64,000 nucleotides of DNA from Methylobacter sp. (lineage in GTDB: Bacteria > Pseudomonadota > Gammaproteobacteria > Methylococcales > Methylomonadaceae): assembly GCA_026399025.1 (NCBI GenBank), contig JAPLRU010000114.1, positions 82,901-146,900 on the forward strand, written 5' to 3'. Every line of letters begins with the position of its first letter. Position 1 is the stretch's first letter. Below, piece after piece: positions 8,641-18,591 of the stretch. The notes under the pieces are model-generated. The model was given only the letters and a program-made list of their open reading frames with translations, had not been told where the DNA came from and made no database searches. The translations under genes were made by a program, and so were the position numbers.

Positions 8641-9711
8641 ATGAATCCAGCAAGGCATTGGGTCGAAATGCTCACGCATACTATTCATCAATTTTTTATT
8701 TGGATAATTGTTGCTTCTTATTTTATCGCCGCCTTGCTACCGGGATTCGGTATCTGGATTCGTGAAGTTGAGCTGGGCAGCATCGTCTTTTTTCAAAATA
8801 AAATAGACTTATCCTTACCGCCACTGATGCTATCGTTGTTGTTATTCAATGCCGGTCTGGGGGTCAAGACCAAGGAACTCACCCAGCTGGCACATAAGCC
8901 GCTGTTACTGTTAAGCGCTTTGGCGGGCAATTTGGTGACACCGTTAGCCTTCATTATTGGCATAAGTTTCATCATGAAGTTTTGGCATAATCCAGAAGAA
9001 GTCCAACATATTCTTGTCGGTCTCGCATTGGTTGCCTCCATGCCGATTGCCGGGGCATCTACGGCATGGGCGCAGAACGCCAACGGCAATCTTGCCTTAA
9101 GTCTCGGCTTGGTATTGCTTACCACATTACTTAGTCCGCTACTCACACCGCTGGTTCTCCATGCTGTCGGCTTCGTGACTACAGGCGATTATTCTGAAGA
9201 TTTACACGAAATCGCCGCCGATGGTGTGATAACGTTTCTGGGAATTTGGGTCATCCTGCCGTCGTTACTCGGCATTCTGGCGCATCGCCTCATCGGTGAG
9301 CATCGTCTTGCTGGGGCAAAATCTCATGTAAAACTCATAAACTACTGCGTCCTGTTATTGCTTAATTATTCCAATGCCTCTCTAAGTTTGCCCAAAGCAT
9401 TCTCCCAGCCGGATGTCGACTTTCTAGCTGTCATGTTGATCATTGTCGCTGCGCTGTGTATCGCTGCATTTGCTACCGGTTATCTGCTGGCGCAAATCTT
9501 CCGCGCAAATCGCAAAGACATGGCTTCGCTGATGTTTGGCCTTGGCATGAATAACAATGGCACTGGACTGGTGCTGGTCTCAGTCGCTTTAGCCGACCAC
9601 CCGCAAGTCATGTTGCCAATTATTTTTTATAATCTCGTCCAGCATCTTACGGCTTCCTTCGTTGACTTTGCCCTGTTTCAGCGTGGGGCTAAATTGTATA
9701 AGCCCGCGTAG
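8641..9711 (+). CDS. BASS-family (bile acid:sodium symporter-like) transporter
   Basis: A 356-residue integral membrane protein with about nine or ten hydrophobic segments and an even, charge-poor composition. The pattern of two repeated halves, a PIAGAST crossover-like segment near residue 140 and a GLGMNNNGTG segment near residue 300 resembles the bile acid/Na+ symporter superfamily, whose members carry organic anions, pantoate or pyruvate. The substrate cannot be read from sequence. The start may instead be MLTHTIHQF, 27 bp downstream. The carbonic anhydrase cluster lies upstream on the same strand, but a terminator-like hairpin separates them, so shared function is speculative. Confidence 0.72.
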   Translation: MNPARHWVEMLTHTIHQFFIWIIVASYFIAALLPGFGIWIREVELGSIVFFQNKIDLSLPPLMLSLLLFNAGLGVKTKELTQLAHKPLLLLSALAGNLVTPLAFIIGISFIMKFWHNPEEVQHILVGLALVASMPIAGASTAWAQNANGNLALSLGLVLLTTLLSPLLTPLVLHAVGFVTTGDYSEDLHEIAADGVITFLGIWVILPSLLGILAHRLIGEHRLAGAKSHVKLINYCVLLLLNYSNASLSLPKAFSQPDVDFLAVMLIIVAALCIAAFATGYLLAQIFRANRKDMASLMFGLGMNNNGTGLVLVSVALADHPQVMLPIIFYNLVQHLTASFVDFALFQRGAKLYKPA

Positions 9712-9762
9712 GCCATAGCTGTGTTTTTATTAAAGTGGGAGATTATCAACGTGACCACAAGC

Positions 9763-9787
9763 CGGATGGGGCATGTTGCCCCGTCCG
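9763..9787 (+). terminator. Hairpin after the BASS transporter gene
   Basis: CGGATGGGGCA and TGCCCCGTCCG form an 11-bp stem with one wobble pair around a TGT loop; AAATATTTT follows. It lies 52 bp after the transporter stop. It could end that transcript, though the T tract is short. Confidence 0.45.
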
Positions 9788-9887
9788 AAATATTTTGCGT
9801 TGGTTAAGCTTAGGCATCGCGAAAACGTTAAGAGTGGGGTTGCAAACCCCGCCCTGCCCACCACACTAACCGATTACAGAACATGAC

Positions 9888-10766
9888 ATGAGCGAGAAAA
9901 TATATCAACCAAACAATGAACCGTCGGCAAACAGCTATCGCAACCAACGGGTCGCCCTGCTCACCCAGCACGGTAAGGAAGGCGTGATCGCGTCTGTGTT
10001 GGCAGAGCTGCTGGGTTGCCGCGTGGAAAAAGTGGACGGGTTCGACACCGACCTTCTCGGCACCTTTACCCGCGACATCACACGCGAGGGAACCCAGTTG
10101 GACGCAGCGCGGAAAAAGGCGCGCATCGGCATGGAGCTGTCAGGGCTGTCCATCGGCATCGCCAGTGAGGGCGCGTTCGGTCCAGACCCTTTGGCCTTTA
10201 TGCTGCCAGGGAACAGGGAGCTGTTGATCTGGATTGACGACAGGCTCGGCATTGAGGTCATCGCAACCTCGTCCGGCAAGACCAATTTATCTCACTGTCT
10301 GGCCGAGAGTTGGAAGGAAGCCGAAGATTTCGCCCGATCGGCCGGATTTCCTGAACATCATTTGGTGGTTCGTCCGGTGGACGAGAATCACCCCGAACTC
10401 CGCAAAGGACTGGCAGACTGGATCAGCTTAAAGGATGCGGTAACCTGGGCACTGGACTTGGCGCCGAACCGGCACGCTTTCATCGAGACCGACATGCGTG
10501 CGTTCGCCAATCCGACCCGTATGGAAAACATCCGGCTGGCCGCCGAGAATCTGGCGCAGCGCCTTACTTCACTTTGTCCGGCCTGCGGTGCGCCGGGATT
10601 TTCCTTGGGCGGACATGTGCGAGGACTTCCATGCGAGGATTGCGGTAGCCCAACCGGCGAGGCGAAAGCGGAAGTTCACCGCTGCGTTCGCTGCGACCAT
10701 CAACTGCTGGTGGAGCGGGAGCGAGAACACGCCTCCGCCCGATATTGCGATTACTGCAATCCTTAA
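9888..10766 (+). CDS. DUF6671 family protein with C-terminal zinc ribbons
   Basis: A 292-residue soluble protein. The body, with QRVALLTQHGKEGVIA near the start and GLSIGIASEGAFGPDP near residue 90, matches my memory of DUF6671, which has no assigned function. The last 65 residues carry four CxxC pairs (CPAC, CEDC, CVRC, CDYC), enough for two zinc ribbons, which suggests nucleic-acid or protein binding. It is the first of several plus-strand genes (cysD, bioD, murF) that look richer in GC than the surroundings. A 162-bp gap with paired hairpins separates it from cysD. No enzymatic role is assigned. Confidence 0.6.
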   Translation: MSEKIYQPNNEPSANSYRNQRVALLTQHGKEGVIASVLAELLGCRVEKVDGFDTDLLGTFTRDITREGTQLDAARKKARIGMELSGLSIGIASEGAFGPDPLAFMLPGNRELLIWIDDRLGIEVIATSSGKTNLSHCLAESWKEAEDFARSAGFPEHHLVVRPVDENHPELRKGLADWISLKDAVTWALDLAPNRHAFIETDMRAFANPTRMENIRLAAENLAQRLTSLCPACGAPGFSLGGHVRGLPCEDCGSPTGEAKAEVHRCVRCDHQLLVEREREHASARYCDYCNP

Positions 10767-10793
10767 CTTTATTGGACCGCCTCATGCTTTTCA

Positions 10794-10859
10794 TGCGGCA
10801 TATCCCTATGCCGCACCCTTTGGGCGCGATGCGTGCAAATCGGCTGTCCTGCCGATTTG
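10794..10859 (-). repeat. Two-hairpin GGA-loop element (minus orientation)
   Basis: Two perfect 9-bp stems. One has arms TGCGGCATA (10794-10802) and TATGCCGCA around TCCC, which is GGGA on the minus strand. The other has CAAATCGGC (10836-10844) and GCCGATTTG around TGTCCT, which is AGGACA on the minus strand. A CCCTTTGGG mini-palindrome lies between them. The order and spacing mirror the elements at 12603 and 20799. Confidence 0.75.
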
Positions 10860-10928
10860 TGGCTACACATGAAACGCCAAAGTTGTGCGCTCAAATTTAT
10901 ACACTTTTTAATATAGGAGATTACCAGC

Positions 10929-11837
10929 ATGAGCTCATATCAGTTAACCCACCTAAAACAGCTTGAAGCGGAAAGCATCTACATCATCCGCGAGGTGGCT
11001 GCGGAGTTCGAGCGGCCGGTAATGCTCTATTCCATCGGCAAAGATTCCGCCGTCATGTTGCAACTGGCGCTGAAGGCATTCTTTCCCGGCAAGCCGCCGT
11101 TTCCGCTGCTGCATGTGGATACCACCTGGAAATTCCGCGAAATGATCGAATTCCGCGACCGACTGGTGCGTGAACTGGGGCTGGAGCTGATCGTTCATAT
11201 CAACGAGGAAGGGGTAAGGAAGGGAGTCAACCCCTTCACCTACGGCAGCAAGAAACACACCGACATCATGAAGACCGAGTCGCTCAAACAGGCGCTCAAT
11301 AAATATCGGTTCGACGCCGCATTCGGCGGCGCCCGCCGCGACGAAGAAAAATCCCGCGCCAAGGAGCGAGTCTATTCGTTTCGCGACCGGAACCACCGCT
11401 GGGATCCCAAGAACCAGCGACCGGAACTGTGGAATCTCTATAACGGCAGGATCGACAAGGGCGAGTCGATCCGGGTATTTCCCCTGTCCAACTGGACCGA
11501 ACTGGATATTTGGCAATACATCCATTTGGAAAACATTCCTATCCCAACGTTATATTTCGCCAAGGAGCGTCCCGTCGTCCAGCGCGAAGGCACATGGATC
11601 ATGGTCGATGACGAGCGCATGCCGCTGGAGTCTGACGAGATGCCTCAGATGAAAATGGTGCGTTTCCGCACCCTGGGCTGCTATCCGTTAACCGGCGCCG
11701 TCGAATCCACGGCTAGCACGTTGCCGGAAATCATCCAGGAAATGCTATTGGCCACCACCTCGGAACGGCAAGGCAGGCTCATCGATCACGACCAGACCGG
11801 TTCGATGGAAGATAAAAAGAAGGAAGGTTATTTCTGA
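10929..11837 (+). CDS. cysD: Sulfate adenylyltransferase subunit 2
   Basis: A 302-residue protein of standard CysD length. The PP-loop ATP pyrophosphatase motif [10 protein letters not shown] lies at residues 35-44, followed by [30 protein letters not shown] and [10 protein letters not shown] are also characteristic. With the GTPase CysN it forms adenosine 5'-phosphosulfate from sulfate and ATP. Unusually, cysN does not follow: the next gene, overlapping by one base, is bioD. An AGGAGA ribosome site precedes the ATG. CysD must use a CysN encoded elsewhere or be a relic. The reading frame is intact, unlike its two downstream neighbours. Confidence 0.92.
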   Translation: MSSYQLTHLKQLEAESIYIIREVAAEFERPVMLYSIGKDSAVMLQLALKAFFPGKPPFPLLHVDTTWKFREMIEFRDRLVRELGLELIVHINEEGVRKGVNPFTYGSKKHTDIMKTESLKQALNKYRFDAAFGGARRDEEKSRAKERVYSFRDRNHRWDPKNQRPELWNLYNGRIDKGESIRVFPLSNWTELDIWQYIHLENIPIPTLYFAKERPVVQREGTWIMVDDERMPLESDEMPQMKMVRFRTLGCYPLTGAVESTASTLPEIIQEMLLATTSERQGRLIDHDQTGSMEDKKKEGYF

Positions 11838-12548
11838 TGATAAAACGAATTCCCCGAGGTCTGTTCGTGACCGGCACCGACACTGGCGTCGGCAAGACCC
11901 AGATCACCGCAGCTTTGGCCTATCTACTCGCCGACCGGAATCTGATCGTGCGTCCCCGCAAACCGGTGGAATCCGGCTGCCAGCGGGAAGGAGGCCGCCT
12001 TGTACCCGAGGATGCCAGAACGCTGCAAGTCGCAGCGCGAACGGATGAGCCCTTGGCGCACATCTGCCCTTCTCCCATGGAACCGGCACTGTCGCCGGAA
12101 CGAGCGGCAGCCTTGTCCGGTAAAATCTTGACATTGGATGATATGCAGGCAGCCTGCCTCGCAGGGGGGGGCCGATACCGATTTCCTGCTGGTGGAAGGC
12201 GCAGGGGGACTCTACTCGCCGCTGGCATCGGATGCGCTCAATGCAGACCTGGCCGCCGCTCTGTCCCTGCCGGTGCTATTGGTGGCTGCGGACCGGTTGG
12301 GCACCATCGGCCACACTCTAATGGCCGTGGAAGCGATCAGACAGCGTGGCTTGACTCTCGCGGGGGTGGTGTTGAACCGGTTTGGACCCCACGGCGATCC
12401 GCTTATGGACAACGTAACAGACCTGTCCCGCTGGTTGGGACAACCGGTGCTTGTGACTGACCGCTTTGAGGCGAGCACCACTGATCCCGGCTGGCTGATG
12501 CTTTGTCCTGCGCTGGGGGCCTTGGCTGACCGGTTGACGGCGGGTTAA
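11837..12548 (+). pseudogene. bioD: Dethiobiotin synthetase, frameshifted at a G tract
   Basis: BioD closes the ureido ring of dethiobiotin from DAPA, CO2 and ATP. The first part (to about 12165) has the P-loop GTDTGVGKTQ at residues 13-22. The rest continues in another frame with DFLLVEGAGGLYSPL and ADRLGTIGH, ending at 12548. The break lies exactly at a run of eight G (12164-12171). Seven G would restore a continuous protein of about 236 residues, a normal BioD length. So there is one extra G, from slippage, phase variation, a sequencing error or a recent mutation. No other biotin gene is adjacent. The gene overlaps the cysD stop by one base. Confidence 0.9.
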
Positions 12549-12602
12549 TCCGTCCAGCCGGAGTTTGATGTCAGATGAGACCACATGTTATTGAAAACCT
12601 TA

Positions 12603-12662
12603 CAAATCTGTCTGGAACAGATTTGCATTTACCCGAAGGGCGTCAGGCAGGATAGCCTGACG
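12603..12662 (+). repeat. Two-hairpin GGA-loop element
   Basis: A perfect 9-bp stem CAAATCTGT/ACAGATTTG (12603-12625) has loop CTGGA. An 8-bp stem CGTCAGGC/GCCTGACG (12641-12662) has loop AGGATA. Between them is ACCCGAAGGG. It fills the gap between bioD and murF. Confidence 0.8.
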
Positions 12663-12706
12663 TGACATCCTGATTCGGCATTGAACGTTTACGAGGAACT
12701 GTAGCC

Positions 12707-14059
12707 ATGATTCACGCTCGCTTATCCGATGCCGCCCAATGGTCGGGCACAGAGCATTTCGGCCGGGATGCCGAATTTTCCGGAATTGAAATTGATTCGC
12801 GCCGGGTAACTCCCGGCTCCCTGTTTGTCGCGTTGACAGGTGCGCATCACGACGGTCACGATCATCTTGATGAAGTGCAATCTCGTGGGGCCGCCGCCGC
12901 GTTGGCCGCCCGCCCCGTACCGACATCCTTACCGCTTTTGATTGCCCCGGATACGGTGCCGGCCCTAGGACGGTTGGCGGCCGTCTGGCGGCAGCAGTTC
13001 CAATTGCCGGTGATTGCCGTGCTCGGCAGTAATGGCAAGACTACCGTCAAGGAGTTCACCTCCGCGATTTTGCGGCAGCGGTATGGCGATGCGGTATTAG
13101 CAACCCAGGGCAACCAGAACAATGCGCTCGGCGTACCGCTGAATCTGTTTCGTTTGAATTCGCAGCATCGCGCCGCCGTCCTCGAATTGGGAGCCAGCGG
13201 GCACGGGGAGATTGCACCTCTAGGCGAAATGGCATTGCCGGATATTGCGATAATCACCAATGCCGGGCTGGATCATCTGGCCGGTTTCGGCGGGCGCGAG
13301 GGTGCCGCCCACGCCAACGGCGAGGTGTTTTCAGCCATGAATAGCAACGTCATCGCCGTACTGAACGGTGACGATGAATGCCTGCCAAGCTGGCGTCAAC
13401 AAGCGGGCGACCGGCTGTGTTTACACTTCGGATTCAAGTCAGGCGTGGATGTGCGGGGCAACTGGCAGCCACGGTTCGACGGCGGCGATCTGACCATCGA
13501 GTCGCCGTGGGGGCGGATCCAAACCCGTTTACAGCTCATGGGCAGACATAACGCCCTGAATGCCTTGGCAGCGGCAGCGGCCTGCCTGGTGCTGGATATT
13601 GAACCGGAAGCGATTGCCGTGGGTTTGGCAGTCGTGCGACCGGTAGCAGGGCGCCTACAGTTTCGACTGGGCGCGGGTGGTGCTTACATCATTGACGATA
13701 CCTACAATGCCAACCCCTCGTCCTTGGCGGCGGCGTTGGAAAGCTTGGCTACCATGCCGGGCAAAAAACTCCTGGTGTTGGGCGACATGGCTGAACTGGG
13801 CGATGACGCGGACACCTGGCACAGCTGGGCCGGGTAGGCAGCGTGTGCGGCGGGCGTCGTTGAACTTTTCACTATAGGTGACTTAGCACATCTCGCCGCG
13901 GAAAGTTTTGGGCTAGGCGCTCACCATCTAACCGGCGATCAGGCATTGGTCGAAGCCTTGCTCCCGCGGCTTCAGCGCGGAGTAACTGTTTTGGTCAAAG
14001 GATCGCGGTGCATGACAATGGAAAGCCTCGTTGAGGAACTTATGCATCGAAACCGATAG
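12707..14059 (+). pseudogene. murF: UDP-MurNAc-tripeptide D-Ala-D-Ala ligase (MurF) with an in-frame amber codon
   Basis: MurF adds D-Ala-D-Ala to the peptidoglycan precursor. The frame opens with an N-terminal Mur ligase domain (IEIDSRRVTPGSLFVAL), has the ATP-binding GSNGKTTVKE loop near residue 107 and INDTYNAN-like IIDDTYNANP near residue 328. A TAG at codon 377 (13835-13837) follows WAG. The same frame then stays open for 73 more codons to 14059 with clear MurF C-terminal sequence (VELFTIGDLAHLAAESFG, VLVKGSRCMTMESLVE). Total length would be about 450, as in the family. One substitution, for example CAG to TAG, explains it. A functional murF is expected in a dcw cluster elsewhere, so this is likely a decaying second copy. 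The truncated protein lacks the end of the C-terminal domain. Confidence 0.88.
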
Positions 14060-14180
14060 CCAGTTCAGTGATGGGTAAGAAGACAAAGTAAAGAAATTAT
14101 TATTTACCGAACGCTTTATCAGGAACTATCAATTCAACACTGCGGTTGCATTTAAAACGATTATTATCGTAGGAGGAAAT

Positions 14181-14621
14181 ATGCTGAAAACATCGACCCT
14201 GCTCAAAACATGGCTGGCCGCTTGTTTTAGCACCGTGCGACAACGGGTCAGCAACAAAACATTGAGCGTTGTGGTAACGCTGATCCTATTGCTCCTGTTT
14301 GGCGATACTCTTCTGCCGTTGCTTGGTCATGTGCTGCATGTGTTGATTGAGGTCATCGATTCGGCACTCGAACATTTCCTTGAGTCGGCCTTCCATCTCT
14401 CAAAGCGACAATCGCAAATTATCCTTTTCTATAGCGAGTTGGTGATAGGCATTACCGTATTCCGGTATCTTTTGCGCAAGGCATATGTTGCTGTGCTACA
14501 GGAATACGCTATCGTCAGGGCGAACTGGTTTTCAAAGCCAATTCCGGCCGGATTCGCCGCTTTTATTCGGGCTATCTTTATGCTCGGCGCACTGAGTGCA
14601 ACCTTATTGATGTTTACCTAG
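14181..14621 (+). CDS. Small membrane protein of unknown function
   Basis: A 146-residue protein with a strong ribosome site (TAGGAGGAAAT) just before the ATG. It has hydrophobic segments near residues 28-55 (VVVTLILLLLFGDTLLPLLGHVL), 82-98 and 124-145, with a short charged stretch between the first two. I recognise no family. It follows the broken murF by 121 bp on the same strand and precedes a long gene-free repeat region. The good ribosome site and coherent hydrophobic pattern argue that it is real. Confidence 0.6.
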   Translation: MLKTSTLLKTWLAACFSTVRQRVSNKTLSVVVTLILLLLFGDTLLPLLGHVLHVLIEVIDSALEHFLESAFHLSKRQSQIILFYSELVIGITVFRYLLRKAYVAVLQEYAIVRANWFSKPIPAGFAAFIRAIFMLGALSATLLMFT

Positions 14622-14677
14622 CCTAGGAGTTTGTCTGACTTGTATGATTTTACAGACCTCATCCTCAAAAAACACTA

Positions 14678-14866
14678 TCACCACGAAGACACGAACGACT
14701 TGCACGGGCAGATATTTTGCTCCAGGCAAAATCTGTATTCGCCACATCCCTGTGGCTTATGAAGGAGGTAGGGCAACGCATAAGGCCATGGATGGCCTGT
14801 AGTAGGGTAATGTAGGAGCAGTTGCCGAGGATACGAAGTTTTTATTTCTTCGTGTCTTCGTGGTGA
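14678..14866. repeat. Inverted-repeat element interrupted by GGA-loop hairpins
   Basis: Outer arms of 18 bp match exactly: TCACCACGAAGACACGAA at 14678-14695 and its reverse complement at 14849-14866. Nearly everything between is a second element (about 14696-14831). It contains a stem ATTTTGC/GCAAAAT with TCCAG loop (CTGGA on minus), a stem GCCACA/TGTGGC with TCCC loop (GGGA on minus) and a stem AGGCCA/TGGCCT with TGGA loop (14783-14798). It begins CGACTTGCA and ends GCAGTTGCCGAGGA, like the element at 18678. One repeat has therefore inserted into another. Confidence 0.75.
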
Positions 14867-15447
14867 ATTCTTTAAGATTTTTAACCGAGTTTATCCGTTA
14901 TTGACGACAAGTTATCTAAGTCAGACAGACTCCGAGTCGGTCCATTGTGCGTACCTTATTAATAAAGCGCCTACTGTGGGTGCTTGCGCTTGCGGGCAAA
15001 GTTTCCACTCCTCGACAATTGCTCCTGTATCGATACAGTCGTGCTCATGCCCCTGTCTACATATCTACAGGGATGCGGTGAATGCAGATATTGCAGGAGC
15101 AAATATCTGTCCCTGTAGGTAAAGCGGCAACTTACTCAAGTTATTTCATGCACATTCCACATGATGCTTCAGCCCAAAATAGAACGCAGATGGCGCGGAC
15201 GATTATGATAAACACGGATAAGGTATGAAAAATCCGCGCCAATCATCACTATTCGCGTCGCCTACTGTTGGTCTCTGCGTTCCATTGGCGGGGGCGTTTA
15301 TTTATTGCGAGTTGACTAACTCAACGAGATTAAGTTCTGTCAAGACCGACAGGTTCCTAAGTTTATCAACGATAAGCGGTCAAATCCGGGTTCGGTTTTT
15401 GATGCATTAATTGCTATTTTTGGTTTTTTGCTTCATGCGGCTTAAGT
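14867..15447. other. Gene-free stretch with repeats
   Basis: Open frames here are short and have no family likeness or good ribosome sites. Around 15020-15120 there is a hairpin with CAGATATTGC and GCAAATATCTG arms (one bulge) around AGGA (15085-15109), plus CCCTGT/ACAGGG. At about 15176-15230 lies a copy of the AACACGGAT repeat family (AATAGAACGCAGATGGCGC, AAACACGGATAA). Together with 14622-14866 it forms an 826-bp gap between the small membrane protein and trmL. Confidence 0.6.
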
Positions 15448-15924
15448 TTACAGCTGTTTTACCGCCGCCCCCGCAAAGCCCAGCTGCCGCCAAGCCTCGT
15501 ACAGCACAATAGAAACGGTATTGGACAAATTCAAACTCCGGCTTGCCGCCTGCATCGGTAGATACAGGCAGTGTTCGGCACCTAAATCCGCCAATACCGT
15601 GGCCGGCAAACCGCGCGTCTCTGGGCCGAACAAAAAAGCATCTTCCGCTTTAAAACACACATCGCTGTATAGTTTCGCGCCTTTGGTGGTCAGCGCGAAA
15701 ATGCGTCCCGGCTTAATGCTATCGATAAAATCCGCCAATGAATCATGCTCTTTCACCGCCACCCATTCATGGTAATCCAGCCCCGCCCGGCGGAGTTTCT
15801 TGTCATCCAAGTCAAAACCCAAGGGCTTGATCAGATGCAAGTACATGCCGCTATTGGCGCAGAGCCGGATAATATTGCCGGTGTTGGCGGGAATTTCCGG
15901 CTCATATAAAACGATATGCAACAC
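15448..15924 (-). CDS. trmL: tRNA (cytidine/uridine-34 2'-O)-methyltransferase
   Basis: A 158-residue SPOUT methyltransferase, the length of E. coli TrmL (YibK). It begins [18 protein letters not shown], has the RAGLDYHEW segment and the knot-forming FGPETRGLP and [17 protein letters not shown] motifs that bind S-adenosylmethionine. It methylates the wobble-base ribose of tRNA-Leu isoacceptors. It lies two bases after the glgP stop on the same strand, so it may be read from the glgP transcript. Confidence 0.93.
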   Translation of the reverse strand: MLHIVLYEPEIPANTGNIIRLCANSGMYLHLIKPLGFDLDDKKLRRAGLDYHEWVAVKEHDSLADFIDSIKPGRIFALTTKGAKLYSDVCFKAEDAFLFGPETRGLPATVLADLGAEHCLYLPMQAASRSLNLSNTVSIVLYEAWRQLGFAGAAVKQL

Positions 15925-15926
15925 GC

Positions 15927-18434
15927 TTAGAACTTGTTATCGATATTGACCGGCGTTAGTTTCCAGATGTCGTCGTTGTAATCGGTGATGGTTCTGTCGG
16001 TTGAAAACTTACCGCTGGCGGCGCAGTTTAAAATGCTCATTTTGGTCCAGTGTTCCTGATCCTGATAAGCGGCTTCCACGCGTTTTTGCGCATCGATAAA
16101 GCTGCGAAAATCCGCTGCGGTCATCCAGGGGTCGTGAGGGCTTCTTATTGACGCGAGAATTTCATCGAAAATTTTCGGTTCGAATTGATTAAAATGTCCG
16201 CATTCAAGCAGATTCATCACTCTAGCGAATTCTTCATCCTGATGGATAATCGCATTCGGATCGTAATGATGCCTCATGTCTTCAACTTGCTCTTCGGTCA
16301 AACCGAACAGGAAGAAGTTATCGTCGCCGACTTCTTCGCGAATTTCGATGTTGGCCCCGTCCAGCGTACCGATAGTCAACGCGCCGTTCATCATAAACTT
16401 CATATTGCCGGTCCCCGACGCTTCTTTGCCGGCGGTTGAAATCTGTTCGGAAAGATCGGCGCCCGGACAGATTTTTTCCATCGCGGAAACCCGGTAATTC
16501 GGCAGGAACACCAATTTTAATTTTCTGCCGACATCGGGGTCGGAATTAATAACGTGCGAGACATTATTGATCAGCTTGATGATTTTTTTCGCCATGTAAT
16601 AACCGGGCGCCGCTTTGCCGCCGATTAATACGCAACGATCCGTCCAGTTCGCGATGTCGCCGCGTTTAATGCGGTCGTACAGATGAATCACATGCAATAC
16701 ATTCAATAACTGACGTTTATACTCATGAACGCGCTTAACCTGCACATCGAAAATGGCATCGACATTAAAATCGACGTCATGTTCAAGCTTTTTATAATCG
16801 ATCAGTTTTTGCTTGGCCGCTTGCTTAATCTCGCGCCAGCGTTTGCGGAAGGCTTTGTCTTCGGCATAAGGCTCGAGCTTTTTCAGCAACGCCAAGTCGG
16901 TCAGCCAACCGCTGCCTATGGTGGCGGTGATCAGTTCGGCCAGCTCGGGATTACAGGCGGCCAGCCAACGGCGCGGCGTCACGCCGTTGGTTTTGTTATT
17001 AAATTTGTCGGGCCACAGCTCGTAAAAATCACGAAACAAGCCTTGCTGCAATAACTTGGAATGCAAGGCGGCAACGCCGTTGACCGAATAGCTGCCGACG
17101 ATAGCCAGATAAGCCATTCTGACATGCTGTTCATTGCCTTCTTCAATGATGGACATGCGGCTTAAATGGCCGATATCGCCCGGCCAGTGCGCCGACACTT
17201 CGGCCATAAAATGGGCGTTAATATCGAAAATGATTTCCATCAGCCGGGGCAACAATTGCTTAAACAGGTTAACCGACCAACGTTCCAGGGCTTCCGGCAA
17301 TAAAGTATGGTTGGTATAAGCCATGGTCTTACGGGTAATCGCCCAAGCCGCATCCCAGGTTAAACTATGAACATCCATCAGTAAGCGCATTAATTCCGCA
17401 ACCGCTATGCTCGGATGGGTGTCGTTTAATTGAAAGGTATTTTTTGCCGCAAACTCGGAAAAATTATTGCCGTGACGGCCCACCCAAGTGCTGATTACAT
17501 CCTGCAAACTGGCGGAAGCCAGCAAGTATTGTTGGCGTAGGCGCAAGGCCTTGCCGTTTTCATTGGCGTCATTCGGATACAGCACCATGGTGATGTTTTC
17601 AGCGGTATTTTTTGCCGCGACCGATTCGGCATAATCGCCGGCATTAAATTCCTGTAAGTTGAATTCCTCGGTGGCTTGGGCTTTCCATAAACGCAAAGTG
17701 TTGACGGTGCCGTTTTGGTAGCCCGGAATCGGCGTGTCGTAAGGAACCGCGAGGATGTCCTGGGTTTCGATCCATCGGGTTCTTTTGTTGCCGAACTCAT
17801 CAATATGCGACTCGGTATGACCGCCGAATTTAATCCTGAAGGTGTACTCGGGACGCTCGATTTCCCAGACATTACCGTTGCGCAGCCAATGGTCCGGCTT
17901 TTCCACCTGCTCGCCATTAATAATATCCTGCGAAAACATGCCGTATTCGTAGCGCAAGCCGTAACCGGTCACCGGCAACTGCAAGGTGGCGCAACTGTCG
18001 ATAAAGCAGGCGGCCAAACGGCCCAAGCCGCCGTTACCCAAACCGGCGTCCGGCTCGCTTTCAATCAGTTCCTCAAGCTCAAGACCTAACTGATACATGG
18101 TCTGTTCGACGGCTTCATTAAGACCCAGATTGAGCATCGCGTTACTTAAGGTGCGGCCCATTAAAAATTCCATCGACAGATAATAGGCGCGCTTACAATC
18201 GGTTTCTTTATAGATGTTGTAGGTTCTTTTCCAACGTTCGATAAGCCGGTCGCAAATAGCCAGCGACAAGGCTTCATAGGCGTAATGAGGCGAAGTATTG
18301 TGTTCATCCCGGCCCAAACGGTGGCTGTAATAGCGTTTGAAATCGGCGATCAGGTGTTTATCGTCCATGCCCAAATCGGGCAGCATGGAAATAGTGGCTT
18401 TGGGTTTACTGGTTTTAAAGCTTCTATGCGGCAT
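15927..18434 (-). CDS. glgP: Glycogen/maltodextrin phosphorylase
   Basis: An 835-residue GT35 phosphorylase of standard length. The N-terminal half has [29 protein letters not shown] and [15 protein letters not shown]. The pyridoxal phosphate lysine lies in [12 protein letters not shown] (about Lys679), followed by [10 protein letters not shown]. It releases glucose-1-phosphate from alpha-1,4-glucan, so it mobilises stored glycogen in the cytoplasm. No other glg gene is in the window. It is preceded by a repeat-filled gap and followed closely by trmL. Confidence 0.95.
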   Translation of the reverse strand: MPHRSFKTSKPKATISMLPDLGMDDKHLIADFKRYYSHRLGRDEHNTSPHYAYEALSLAICDRLIERWKRTYNIYKETDCKRAYYLSMEFLMGRTLSNAMLNLGLNEAVEQTMYQLGLELEELIESEPDAGLGNGGLGRLAACFIDSCATLQLPVTGYGLRYEYGMFSQDIINGEQVEKPDHWLRNGNVWEIERPEYTFRIKFGGHTESHIDEFGNKRTRWIETQDILAVPYDTPIPGYQNGTVNTLRLWKAQATEEFNLQEFNAGDYAESVAAKNTAENITMVLYPNDANENGKALRLRQQYLLASASLQDVISTWVGRHGNNFSEFAAKNTFQLNDTHPSIAVAELMRLLMDVHSLTWDAAWAITRKTMAYTNHTLLPEALERWSVNLFKQLLPRLMEIIFDINAHFMAEVSAHWPGDIGHLSRMSIIEEGNEQHVRMAYLAIVGSYSVNGVAALHSKLLQQGLFRDFYELWPDKFNNKTNGVTPRRWLAACNPELAELITATIGSGWLTDLALLKKLEPYAEDKAFRKRWREIKQAAKQKLIDYKKLEHDVDFNVDAIFDVQVKRVHEYKRQLLNVLHVIHLYDRIKRGDIANWTDRCVLIGGKAAPGYYMAKKIIKLINNVSHVINSDPDVGRKLKLVFLPNYRVSAMEKICPGADLSEQISTAGKEASGTGNMKFMMNGALTIGTLDGANIEIREEVGDDNFFLFGLTEEQVEDMRHHYDPNAIIHQDEEFARVMNLLECGHFNQFEPKIFDEILASIRSPHDPWMTAADFRSFIDAQKRVEAAYQDQEHWTKMSILNCAASGKFSTDRTITDYNDDIWKLTPVNIDNKF

Positions 18435-18591
18435 GTCTTTTCACTACGAAGTTGATATTGGGTTAATGGTAACCAGTTTTTTTATTTAGCTAAAGCTATT
18501 CTTTGGCCGGATGTCTACTGCTGTGCTGCTACGCTTGAGTTGATATTGACCGGAAAATATAGAGTCCGCAGCTAATATAGCGACATTTGCT

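Noticed and set aside
12138..12190. Programmed frameshift in bioD
   Set aside because: The G run could slip, but no stimulatory structure or known programmed frameshift in BioD supports it; a plain indel is simpler.
13835..13837. Recoded amber codon (pyrrolysine or readthrough) in murF
   Set aside because: No Pyl machinery is visible, MurF has no such residue, and the gene lies next to another broken gene.
14622..15447. CRISPR array or long sRNA gene in the repeat-rich gap
   Set aside because: Repeats are palindromic, unequal in spacing and differ in sequence, so it is not CRISPR; no promoter or terminator pair clearly defines an sRNA.
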